Shown here piece by piece: positions 1 to 6,608 of a DNA stretch of 12,230 bases. The notes beneath the pieces are model-generated. The model saw nothing but the letters and a program-made list of their open reading frames with translations, was not told where the DNA came from and did no database searches. Each line of letters opens with the position of its first letter. Within the stretch, counting starts at the first letter, position 1. The position numbers were made by a program, and so were the translations under genes. Source of the DNA: Proteobacteria bacterium ST_bin14 (GTDB lineage: Bacteria; Pseudomonadota; Alphaproteobacteria; Sphingomonadales; Sphingomonadaceae); the NCBI GenBank assembly GCA_002083655.1, contig MSXR01000006.1, forward strand, positions 41,180-53,409, in the 5' to 3' direction.

Positions 1-47
1 TGACGATTCATATTTCAAGCACCATGCTCTAACCAAAGACAGTTTTG

Positions 48-69
48 TTGTTCTCCCGCGGGGGAACAA
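48..69. repeat. Imperfect palindrome in the non-coding stretch before the DUF1223 gene
   Basis: TTGTTC at 48-53 faces GAACAA at 64-69 across a C/G-rich centre that is itself nearly self-complementary, with one mismatched pair. No T-run follows on either strand, so it is not a standard intrinsic terminator. The remainder of 1-215 holds no gene that I can support. A TATAAG at 170-175 lacks a convincing -35 partner. Confidence 0.45.
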
Positions 70-215
70 GAAGCGGGGGTGCGGATGGCAAGTGCTGTTG
101 GCCTGATTGCCCACAACTTCATTTTTTCATACCAGTGTAACCTGCCTTCTGCCCTGCGCGAATAGGATGTATAAGGTCGCCGCGTGGCTGCCTTGCGATT
201 TTCTAGGAGCCTATC

Positions 216-959
216 ATGCGTGCCATTCTTGCTCTTTCGACTGCGCTTTTTCTTGCTGCCTGTTCGGGTGCAACGGCCACCCCGACGGCCTTTTCCGGGG
301 AAGGTGCTGGCGAGGGGGGTAGCGCCCCGGCCGTAGCCACCGGCGATGTTGCCCACCCAACTGTGATCGAACTTTACCAGAGCCAGGGCTGTTCGTCGTG
401 CCCACCGGCCATTAACGTCGTCAACAAATATGCCGACCGCGCTGACGTTATCCCGCTGACCTTTTCGGTCACTTATTGGGATAATCTTGGCTGGAAGGAC
501 ACGTTCGCCAGCCCGGCCTTCACCGCGCGCCAATGGGATTATGCCAATGCAGCGGGTCGCGGCAATGTCGCCACCCCGCAGGTGATCGTCAACGGGCGTG
601 AACCCGTGCTGGGCAGCCGCGAAGGAGAACTGAATGCGGCAATTGCCCGCAACGCCAACAAATCCGGCCCTGACATCGTGGTCGCCGGCAATCAGGTGAC
701 GGTCGGTGCAGGTCGCGGCAATGCCACGGTCTGGGTGGTCCGGTACGATCCCCGCACGATTGACGTGGCGATTAACGCTGGCGAAAATGGCGGTCGCACG
801 ATCCCGCATCGTAACATCGTTCGCCAATTGACCCCGCTCGGCCAGTGGCAGGGCCGCGCGCAAAGCTTCACCGTGCCAACTGCCCCTGCTGGCCTGAAGA
901 CCGCTGTGCTGGTGCAAGACGGCAAGGGCGGCCCGATCATCGCCGCGCGCAAAATCTAA
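216..959 (+). CDS. DUF1223 family thioredoxin-like protein, predicted lipoprotein
   Basis: Predicted exported protein of 247 residues with a thioredoxin-like fold of the DUF1223 family, whose biochemical role is not established. Residues 1-15 form a short hydrophobic signal ending in a lipobox (LAAC, Cys16), so it should be lipid-anchored. A Gly/Ala-rich linker (about 18-47) precedes the domain. The family hallmark is at 51-64, reading IELYQSQGCSSCPP, with the CxxC pair Cys59/Cys62. A cis-Pro-like TPQVIVNG follows at 120-127. The length is normal for the family. The start is fixed by AGGAG at 205-209, 6 bases before the ATG. It stands alone on the plus strand, converging on the dioxygenase gene, and ends at an intrinsic terminator. 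The linker DNA resembles a REP-type repeat (see the separate entry). The family call is firm, while redox activity and lipidation are inferences. Confidence 0.9.
   Translation: MRAILALSTALFLAACSGATATPTAFSGEGAGEGGSAPAVATGDVAHPTVIELYQSQGCSSCPPAINVVNKYADRADVIPLTFSVTYWDNLGWKDTFASPAFTARQWDYANAAGRGNVATPQVIVNGREPVLGSREGELNAAIARNANKSGPDIVVAGNQVTVGAGRGNATVWVVRYDPRTIDVAINAGENGGRTIPHRNIVRQLTPLGQWQGRAQSFTVPTAPAGLKTAVLVQDGKGGPIIAARKI
289..332 (+). repeat. Possible REP-like hairpin element inside the DUF1223 linker
   Basis: CCTTTTCC at 289-296 can pair with GGGGAAGG at 297-304 (two G-U wobbles), followed by a G-rich run and a smaller GGGG/CCCC stem near 314-328. The layout recalls the CCTTCTCC...GGAGAAGG repeats found between genes in many proteobacteria. 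Here it encodes about residues 25-39 of the DUF1223 lipoprotein, the low-complexity linker between the lipobox and the folded domain. The link to a repeat family is from memory and unproven. Confidence 0.25.
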
Positions 960-1032
960 CCCCTTTGTTTCCCCATCGCTGCACCCCTGTTCCCCCCCTT
1001 TCGGGGGTGCAGCCCCGGACAGACCGGGACTT

Positions 1033-1070
1033 GCCCGTCGTCCCCACCCCAGGGGCGACGGGCTTTTTTT
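1033..1070 (+). terminator. Intrinsic terminator of the DUF1223 gene
   Basis: GCCCGTCG (1033-1040) pairs perfectly with CGACGGGC (1056-1063). The stem extends by CCCC/GGGG after a one-base bulge, and seven T follow (1064-1070). It lies 73 bases after the stop codon. A second hairpin between gene and terminator, GCACCCC (981-987) with GGGGTGC (1004-1010), has no T-run. The convergent dioxygenase gene ends at 1122 and has no clear terminator of its own. Confidence 0.85.
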
Positions 1071-1121
1071 GTTTATCGCGACGGGCAAGGCGAGCGAGAT
1101 TCAGCGCTCCGCCATCCGCCC

Positions 1122-1955
1122 TTAATTCAATGCCACGCCGGAAATCGTGATCCGGTGCATCAGGCGTTTGTGCCCATGGTAATCATTCATTGCCAGGTGC
1201 CACGTCGATCGGTTGTCCCACACCGCGACGGAGCCGGGCTGCCATTGCAAGCGGCACTGGAATTCCTCGCGCATGGCAACGCTGTACAGATATTGCAGCA
1301 GCGGCTGGCTTTCCTCGCGGGTCCAGCCTTCAAAGTGAAGGGTGAAGGCGGGGTTGACGTATAGGATCTTGCGCCCGCTTACCGGGTGGCGGATCACGGC
1401 GGGGTGAACAGCGTTGGCATGGATATCATGCCCCTTTAGATCGGCGGCCTGATCGGTTTTTGAATAGACGCCGTCGGGGCCGTAAATGTGATCGGCGCTG
1501 TGGACGGCGCGAAGCGTCGCGAGCGTCGCCTTCAGCCCATCCGACAGCGATTCATAGGCAGCGCCCAGATTGGCAAACAACGTGTCCCCGCCAACCGGGG
1601 GCAGTTCGCGTGCCACCAATATCGATCCCATCGCGGGTACAGCGTCATAACTGTGATCGGTATGCCAGCCGCCGCCGATGTTGACGAACTGCGTCTCGGC
1701 CTTTCGCACTTCGGCAATTTCGGGATAGCCGCCATTGGCGGGGAAGTAATTATTAACGTCGATATCGCCCCAGCGCCGGGCAAACGCGATGTGATCTTCA
1801 GGGGTTAGCTGCTGATCGCGCAGCAACACAACGCCGGTTTCGGCAAGTGCGGTGCGGATCGCGGCAAGGCCGGCGTCGTCAATCGTTCGAACGTCGGCGC
1901 CGGTAATTTCCGCCCCGCAATGCGCGGCCAGCGGCTTGATCTGCATTTCACCCAT
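1122..1955 (-). CDS. TauD/TfdA family Fe(II)/2-oxoglutarate-dependent dioxygenase
   Basis: Predicted cytoplasmic non-heme iron dioxygenase of 277 residues that would couple oxidation of a small substrate to decarboxylation of 2-oxoglutarate, yielding succinate and CO2. The iron-binding triad is visible: His98 and Asp100 in GGGWHTDHSY, and His253 in WDNRSTWHLA. Arg268 in the C-terminal LMHRIT occupies the TauD position that binds the 2-oxoglutarate carboxylate, and the 15-residue spacing from His253 equals that in TauD. Length is typical. I chose the ATG at 1955 over an in-frame ATG at 1988 because GGAGAGG precedes it at a good distance and the upstream extension is not family-like. It lies 51 bases after the M13 peptidase stop on the same strand, so co-transcription is likely. 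Substrate is unknown: taurine, sulfonates, aryloxyalkanoates or others cannot be told apart here. Confidence 0.92.
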   Translation of the reverse strand: MGEMQIKPLAAHCGAEITGADVRTIDDAGLAAIRTALAETGVVLLRDQQLTPEDHIAFARRWGDIDVNNYFPANGGYPEIAEVRKAETQFVNIGGGWHTDHSYDAVPAMGSILVARELPPVGGDTLFANLGAAYESLSDGLKATLATLRAVHSADHIYGPDGVYSKTDQAADLKGHDIHANAVHPAVIRHPVSGRKILYVNPAFTLHFEGWTREESQPLLQYLYSVAMREEFQCRLQWQPGSVAVWDNRSTWHLAMNDYHGHKRLMHRITISGVALN

Positions 1956-2006
1956 GCTGCCTCTCCGTGTTTTTATGGAGCGCAGCATGGGCGATTGCAG
2001 GCAGTT

Positions 2007-4043
2007 TTACCAGATATGGACGCGCTTTTCAGGCGCGATGTACAGCTTGTCGCCGGGCTTCACGTTAAACGCGGTGTACCAGGCATCCACATTGCGGACG
2101 ATGCCGTTAACGCGGAAATATGGCGGGCTGTGCGGATCGGTGAGCAGCCGCGCCCGGGCAGCACCTTCGCGCAGCTTCGATTGCCAGGCCTGGGCATAGG
2201 CCAGGAAGAAGCGCTGATCGCCGGTCAGCCCTTCAATCACCGGGGCCTTGCCGTTCTTCGCCTGATAGCGCTGGTACGCGCCATAAGCCGCCTCAACCCC
2301 GCCAAGATCGCCGATATTTTCGCCCAGTGTCAGCTTGCCGTTTACCTTGGTGCCGGGCAGGCCTTCATAGGCGTCATACTGTGCGGCGAGCACCGCAGTG
2401 CGTTCGGCAAATGCCTTTTTAGCTTCGGGTGTCCACCAATTCTCGAACTTGCCGGTGGGGCCGAACTGGCTGCCCTGATCGTCGAAGCCATGGCCCATTT
2501 CATGGCCGATGATCGCGCCGATCGCTCCGTAATTCACCGCCGGATCGGCATTGGGGTCGAAATAAGGCGGCTGCAGGATCGCGGCGGGGAAGGTGATCTG
2601 GTTGGCCAGCGGGTTGTAATAGGCATTCACCGTCTGGGGCGTCATCGCCCACAGGCTGCGATCGACTGGCTTTTTGAAGCGCGCAAGCTGCAGTGCCTGC
2701 GCGAATTCGCTCGAACGCATCGCGTTGCCCAGCATGTCGCCGCGCACCACTTTGAAGCTTGAATAATCGATATACTTGTCGGGATAGCCGATCCGCGGTT
2801 CGAACGCTGCCAGCTTGACGAGCGCTGCCTTGCGCGTCGGCTCGTCCATCCAGGCCGATTTGCTGATCCGGTCCTGATAGGAACCGCGCAGGTTCTCGAT
2901 CAGCTCGGTCATCTTGGCCTTCGCCGTCTGCGGAAAATAGCGATCAACATAAAGCTGGCCGACGGCTTCGCCGAGGGCACCGTTGGTCAACTGAACGCCG
3001 CGCTTCCAGCGGTCACGCTGGGTCTGTACGCCCGACAACGTCTTCGAATAGAAATCGAACCGAGCGTTATCAAATGTTTTGCTCAGAAAGCCTGCATTGC
3101 TGCTGACGAAGTGGAAGGCCATGTAATCCTTCCAGGTCTGCAGCGGCGTTGCGACCAGGATCTTGCCCATGCCGGTGATCGCGGTGTTGTTCGCGAACAG
3201 GATTTTCGGCGCGCTGTCGAGCCCGGATACCTTCAGCAGCAGTGCCCAGTCGAATTCGGGCGCCTTTTTCTCCAAGCCTGCCAGATCCTGCGGATCGTTG
3301 AGCGCGGCGATGTTACGGCTTTGCTCGGGCGTCCAATGTTCCTTGGCGAGCGCGGTTTCCAACGCCATGATCGCATCGGCCTTGGCGCTGGCATCGGCAA
3401 TGCCCGCCAGTTCCTGCATCTGCTGGATATAGGCGCGGTACGCCTTGCGATAACCAACGTACTTCTCGCCATCGAGCAGGTAGTAATCACGCGGCATGCC
3501 AAGCCCGGCCTGGCCGGTGGCAGCGGTGTAGCGCGTCGGATCTGCGAGATCGGGGATGATGCCGATGCCAACGGGCGACTGATAGCCGACGGTTGCGAAC
3601 AGCGTTTGCAGATCGGTCAGATCCTTCACCGCTGCGATCTTAGCGAGATAGGGCTTGAGCGGCTCGCCGCCTTTGGCCTCGATCGCTGCCTCGTCCATCC
3701 ATGTGCCATAGAAATCGCCGACCTGCTTGCCGGTGGCGCCATATTTGTCGGGGTTGGTGGCCATGTCGTCCAGGATCAGGCGGACATTAGTCTCGGCCTC
3801 ATCCGACAGGATATTGCCATAGCCGACCGCACCCTTGTCTGCCGGAATCTCGGTGCGCTTGTCCCATCCACCATTGGCGAAAGTCCAGAAGTCGTCGCCC
3901 GCTTTCACATCGGCGTCCTTGGCCGACAGATCGACTCCGAACTTGCCGTAACGCGGCGTAGCGGCATCCTTCGACAGGGCGGGAACGGTAATGGCAAGTA
4001 CGGCCGTGGCCGCTGCCAGGCGGGCGAAACGATTGATGCGCAT
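2007..4043 (-). CDS. M13 (neprilysin/PepO-like) zinc metallopeptidase, exported
   Basis: Full-length 678-residue M13 endopeptidase that would cleave short peptides. Residues 1-24 are a Sec-type signal peptide (basic start, hydrophobic core, PALS before Lys25), so the enzyme should act in the periplasm or outside. The N-terminal M13 region starts near residue 35 (GVDLSAKDADVKAGDDFW). Catalytic elements are complete: NAYY at 473-476 for substrate binding, HEMGH at 514-518 (zinc ligands His514 and His518, base Glu515), the third ligand Glu575 in GENIGDLGG, and DPHSPPYFRVNG with His638 and Arg644. The C-terminus ends in Trp, as is usual for the family, but has HIW rather than the Cys-containing ending of mammalian neprilysins. 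AAGAGAGGG precedes the ATG. It has its own candidate promoter and lies 113 bases downstream of the DUF885 peptidase gene, a second predicted exported metallopeptidase. Confidence 0.96.
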   Translation of the reverse strand: MRINRFARLAAATAVLAITVPALSKDAATPRYGKFGVDLSAKDADVKAGDDFWTFANGGWDKRTEIPADKGAVGYGNILSDEAETNVRLILDDMATNPDKYGATGKQVGDFYGTWMDEAAIEAKGGEPLKPYLAKIAAVKDLTDLQTLFATVGYQSPVGIGIIPDLADPTRYTAATGQAGLGMPRDYYLLDGEKYVGYRKAYRAYIQQMQELAGIADASAKADAIMALETALAKEHWTPEQSRNIAALNDPQDLAGLEKKAPEFDWALLLKVSGLDSAPKILFANNTAITGMGKILVATPLQTWKDYMAFHFVSSNAGFLSKTFDNARFDFYSKTLSGVQTQRDRWKRGVQLTNGALGEAVGQLYVDRYFPQTAKAKMTELIENLRGSYQDRISKSAWMDEPTRKAALVKLAAFEPRIGYPDKYIDYSSFKVVRGDMLGNAMRSSEFAQALQLARFKKPVDRSLWAMTPQTVNAYYNPLANQITFPAAILQPPYFDPNADPAVNYGAIGAIIGHEMGHGFDDQGSQFGPTGKFENWWTPEAKKAFAERTAVLAAQYDAYEGLPGTKVNGKLTLGENIGDLGGVEAAYGAYQRYQAKNGKAPVIEGLTGDQRFFLAYAQAWQSKLREGAARARLLTDPHSPPYFRVNGIVRNVDAWYTAFNVKPGDKLYIAPEKRVHIW

Positions 4044-4072
4044 GAAACCCTCTCTTCTTGGTGTATTGCCGT

Positions 4073-4101
4073 TTTATAGCGGTGGCGCGGCATGGCCGCA
4101 A
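4073..4101 (-). promoter_or_regulatory. Candidate sigma-70 promoter of the M13 peptidase gene
   Basis: On the minus strand, TTGCGG (4096-4101) and TATAAA (4073-4078) are separated by exactly 17 bases. The -10 matches five of six consensus positions and the -35 only three of six. Transcription would begin near 4066, giving a leader of about 23 bases that contains the ribosome binding site. Three operator-like half-sites lie directly upstream. Confidence 0.45.
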
Positions 4102-4109
4102 CCGAAATT

Positions 4110-4137
4110 TGTAAGACGTCCCTTACATTGATGTAGG
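4110..4137. promoter_or_regulatory. Cluster of three TGTARG half-sites upstream of the M13 promoter
   Basis: TGTAAG (4110-4115) and its inverse CTTACA (4122-4127) form a perfect 6-6-6 dyad. A third half-site, TGTAGG at 4132-4137, creates a second overlapping palindrome TACAT-TG-ATGTA (4124-4135). The first and third half-sites are in the same orientation 22 bases apart, about two helical turns. The cluster starts 8 bases upstream of the candidate -35 of the M13 gene, and it lies downstream of the DUF885 stop codon. It looks like a binding site for a dimeric regulator, but I cannot name one. Confidence 0.45.
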
Positions 4138-4156
4138 CCTATGGGGGGTGATGGCA

Positions 4157-5980
4157 CTATGCCTTGCGCGCTGCAATATGCCGGTCGATCACGCCGTCCA
4201 GCACGGTCATCGGCACATTGCCGCCCAGCACCACGGCATCGTTGAACTTGCGGAAATCATACCGCTCGCCAAGCGCGGCCTTGGCCTTGTCGCGCAGTTG
4301 GTTGATGCGGCTATGCCCCAGCTTGTAGCCACAGGCCTGGCCCGGCCAGGTGCAGTATCGTTCCACCTCGCTGCGCACTTCCAGTGGGTTTGATCCGTTT
4401 TCAGTGACGAAAAACGCGATGCCTTCGTCGCGGGTCCAGCGCTTGGCGTGAATGCCAGTATCGACGACCATCCGGCACGCCCGAAACGCCAATGACTGGA
4501 GATAACCGAGCCGCCCGGCGGGGAAATCATCATACACACCCAGCTCGTCAGCAAGCTGTTCTGCATATAGCCCCCAGCCTTCGCTATAGGCGTTGAAGGA
4601 CATTAACGTGCGGATCAGCGGCTGTTTGAAGGTATATTCACCCTGCCACGCATGGCCGGGGATCGCCTCATGATAGGCAAGGTCGGGCAGGCTGTAGCGC
4701 GTCCAGCGGGATGTGCTGCCCAGGTTGATCCAGAACCGGCCAGGCTCCTTGCCATCAATTGATCCGGCCCCGCCATAAGCACCGGGCGCGCCGGGTTCAG
4801 CGGCGGGCGACATACGGGTAACCTCAACAAAGCCGGGCACCAATGTTTCAAATGCTTGCGGCATCCGCGCCCTGATGTCTTTCAGCTTGTCACGCAGATA
4901 CGCCATAATTTCTGCCCGGCCGGGATCGCCCTCTGCGAACAAATAGCGCGGGTCTTTGCTCAGCGCCGTCATGCGCGCGCCAACCGAGCCTTGTGTATAT
5001 CCTTCTGCCTTCAGGATAACGTCCATCCGCGCGTGGAGCCGGGCGAGTTCGTCGCGGCCCATGGCGTGAACTTCGTCCGGAGTCATTGTCGTGGTGGTCG
5101 CGGCTTGCAGCGCCCAGGCGTAATAGGCGTCGCCCTGCGGCAATTTCCACATGCCGGCATCGCTGGTGGTGGCGGCTTTCTGTCCTTCCAACGCGGCGAT
5201 CTGGCCGGCGAGGGCAGGGGCGATCTTGTCGGTTGCAATACGGGCAGCGCGGGCCGCGAAATCGCCCGGCATCTTAGCGGTGCGCTCAGCAAGCGACGTA
5301 ACGATGCTCCATTGTTCCACCGGGCCGCTGCGCGCGATCTCCAGCTGCTTCAGGCACTGCGCCAGCGCGAAATCCGGCAGGCGCACCCCCATAGCGCCTG
5401 CGGCACGCACGCGCTCCGCCTCGCCGTCGATCTGACCGGCATAGGCAATCATCCGCGCCAGATAGGCGTCGGCATCAGCCGGGGTGTCGATGCGGTGATC
5501 AACATTCAGAAGTTGCGGAATATCGAGATACGCCCCAACATTCTGCGCCACGGCATAGGGCGAATTACGCCAGCCAGAGGTGAGCGTGGCGACGTCGCCG
5601 TACGGCAGTGCATAGCCCTCCGTTGCGCGCTGATACGCCGTGCGGACGACCTCAACATTGGTGCGAACAGCGGGGCTTAGCGTGGCGGTATCGATCTTGT
5701 TCAGCTTGGCCAGCACCGTTCGGGCACGGTGGGTGGCGTCGGCTTTGCCTGCCGGCCCGCGATTGCTCAACCGGCTTTTCAGCGCCGCACGCTTGCCCTT
5801 GTCGAGGCCAAGTCCGGCGGCGGCTTCCGGGTAATCGTCAAAAATCGTCTCCGCCGTTTTTTCCAGCAATGCTGTAGCCGCCGAATCAGCACCGGTCGCG
5901 CCAAATGCGGTGCCGGGCAGCATCGCTGCCATCGCGGCGGCACCGCTGCCCTGCAAAAGATCACGGCGATTGAAGGACAT
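4157..5980 (-). CDS. DUF885 family metallopeptidase, predicted Tat substrate
   Basis: Predicted zinc-dependent peptidase or carboxypeptidase of the DUF885 family, 607 residues, with no assignable substrate. The N-terminus carries a twin-arginine signal, NRRDLLQ at 4-10, then a hydrophobic alanine-rich stretch ending in an Ala-x-Ala-type site near residue 28, so the folded protein should be exported through Tat. The family signature HEAIPGHAWQ is at 437-446 (His437, Glu438, His443). Glu467 in YSEGWGLYAEQL is the likely third ligand. Three ATGs occur close together (5995, 5986, 5980). I chose 5980 because GGGGAG lies 8 bases before it and the Tat motif then sits right at the N-terminus. The -10 and -35 of a candidate promoter are at 6010-6038. 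It is followed by the M13 peptidase gene on the same strand. No terminator is visible in the 113-base gap, so read-through into that gene is possible. Confidence 0.92.
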   Translation of the reverse strand: MSFNRRDLLQGSGAAAMAAMLPGTAFGATGADSAATALLEKTAETIFDDYPEAAAGLGLDKGKRAALKSRLSNRGPAGKADATHRARTVLAKLNKIDTATLSPAVRTNVEVVRTAYQRATEGYALPYGDVATLTSGWRNSPYAVAQNVGAYLDIPQLLNVDHRIDTPADADAYLARMIAYAGQIDGEAERVRAAGAMGVRLPDFALAQCLKQLEIARSGPVEQWSIVTSLAERTAKMPGDFAARAARIATDKIAPALAGQIAALEGQKAATTSDAGMWKLPQGDAYYAWALQAATTTTMTPDEVHAMGRDELARLHARMDVILKAEGYTQGSVGARMTALSKDPRYLFAEGDPGRAEIMAYLRDKLKDIRARMPQAFETLVPGFVEVTRMSPAAEPGAPGAYGGAGSIDGKEPGRFWINLGSTSRWTRYSLPDLAYHEAIPGHAWQGEYTFKQPLIRTLMSFNAYSEGWGLYAEQLADELGVYDDFPAGRLGYLQSLAFRACRMVVDTGIHAKRWTRDEGIAFFVTENGSNPLEVRSEVERYCTWPGQACGYKLGHSRINQLRDKAKAALGERYDFRKFNDAVVLGGNVPMTVLDGVIDRHIAARKA

Positions 5981-6009
5981 TATCATTCTCCCCACGAAAA
6001 CAGCGCTAA

Positions 6010-6038
6010 CTTATGATCGTGGGCGTGCGCCGGTGCAA
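6010..6038 (-). promoter_or_regulatory. Weak candidate promoter of the DUF885 gene
   Basis: On the minus strand, TTGCAC (6033-6038) and CATAAG (6010-6015) are 17 bases apart, matching three and four of six consensus positions. The predicted start near 6003 would give a leader of about 23 bases, similar to that proposed for the M13 gene. The 116-base gap also has to hold the promoter of the divergent gene at 6097, which I could not locate. Confidence 0.3.
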
Positions 6039-6096
6039 CTAATCGGCTATCAACGGCGCGGGCAGCATTCTGCGCCCGATCAGGAAGGAATAGCGC

Positions 6097-6465
6097 ATGT
6101 CGATGCTGGACGGACTGTTGGGCCAAGTGACGCAAAATGTGGACATCAAGAATTTGGCGGCCAAAGTCGGGTTGACGCCTGAACAGGTGGAAGCCGCCGT
6201 CGGCGCACTCGGCAAGGCGCATCCGGCACCCGGCGACACCGTGCAGACCGCCGCATCGGCGACCGGCCTGTCGCCTGATATTATGCAACAAATTGTCGGC
6301 CATATCGGCGGCGAGGGCGCGCTGGCGCAATTCGCCACGCTGCTGGGCGGGGCTGGTGGAGCCGGCGTGATGGGTCAAATTGGTGGCATGCTCGACCGCG
6401 ACGGCGACGGCAATCCGCTCAACGATCTGGCCGGGCTGGCGAGCGGGTTCTTCGGGAAGAAGTAA
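6097..6465 (+). CDS. Small DUF937-like protein with a C-terminal DxDGDG motif
   Basis: A 122-residue protein without a signal peptide or transmembrane segment. It resembles DUF937/YidB-like small proteins: an N-terminal MLDGLLGQ helix, a helical middle with a LTPEQVEAAVGAL segment (26-38), a glycine-rich LLGGAGGAG hinge (82-90) and a tail of MLDRDGDGNPLNDL (98-111) followed by glycines. Asp100, Asp102 and Asp104 with Gly105 imitate an EF-hand or dockerin-type calcium loop, but the usual twelfth-position acid is absent. Start is supported by AGGAAGG at 6081-6087, nine bases before the ATG. It is a single plus-strand gene divergent from the DUF885 gene and convergent with the DUF3597 gene. No function is known that I can defend, and the family assignment is from recall of sequence style. 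Confidence 0.75.
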   Translation: MSMLDGLLGQVTQNVDIKNLAAKVGLTPEQVEAAVGALGKAHPAPGDTVQTAASATGLSPDIMQQIVGHIGGEGALAQFATLLGGAGGAGVMGQIGGMLDRDGDGNPLNDLAGLASGFFGKK

Positions 6466-6494
6466 GCGACCCGACCCGACGCCGGTTGGGTCGC
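6466..6494 (+). terminator. Hairpin directly after the DUF937-like gene
   Basis: GCGACCCGACC (6466-6476) pairs with GGTTGGGTCGC (6484-6494) with one G-U wobble and a 7-base loop. The stem begins right after the stop codon. There is no T-run, so it may be a transcript-stabilising hairpin or a Rho-assisted end rather than a classical intrinsic terminator. Confidence 0.45.
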
Positions 6495-6507
6495 ACTCCC
6501 GTCCCGG

Positions 6508-6532
6508 CCCCGTCCCGGTTTGGTGGACGGGG
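6508..6532. terminator. Second hairpin between convergent genes
   Basis: CCCCGTCC (6508-6515) and GGACGGGG (6525-6532) form a perfect 8-bp stem with a 9-base loop. It sits midway between the convergent DUF937-like and DUF3597 genes and lacks a T-run on either side, so termination function is only inferred from its location. Confidence 0.35.
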
Positions 6533-6574
6533 TGGCCCAACAAAGGCGACATGAAGCTAATGAAAGTGTTGCGG

Positions 6575-6598
6575 GGCAGGGTCGGGCTGGACCCTGCC
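6575..6598. terminator. Hairpin just downstream of the DUF3597 gene
   Basis: GGCAGGGT (6575-6582) and ACCCTGCC (6591-6598) form a perfect 8-bp stem with an 8-base loop, ten bases past the minus-strand DUF3597 stop codon. There is no U-tract on the minus strand. It is the third G+C-rich hairpin in a 143-base convergent gap. Confidence 0.4.
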
Positions 6599-6608
6599 AC
6601 GCCCGTGA

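Noticed and set aside
48..69. LexA (SOS) box upstream of the DUF1223 gene
   Set aside because: GTTC is present but the alphaproteobacterial site is a direct repeat GTTC-N7-GTTC. Here the second arm is inverted and wrongly spaced, and no SOS gene is adjacent.
15..1088. Long minus-strand open frame opposite the DUF1223 gene
   Set aside because: It covers the whole DUF1223 gene and its terminator, has no family resemblance, and the plus-strand gene has a lipobox, CSSC motif and good ribosome binding site.
1956..1988. Upstream ATG at 1988 as the start of the dioxygenase
   Set aside because: It adds 11 residues not expected in the family and has no good ribosome binding site, while GGAGAGG sits properly before the ATG at 1955.
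3111..4079. Long open frame antisense to the M13 peptidase (322 codons), with similar long antisense frames at 1920-2762, 4856-5680 and 9986-10948
   Set aside because: Each lies wholly or largely opposite a gene with intact catalytic motifs. Their translations show no recognisable domain and the arginine/histidine-rich look of antisense frames in G+C-rich DNA.
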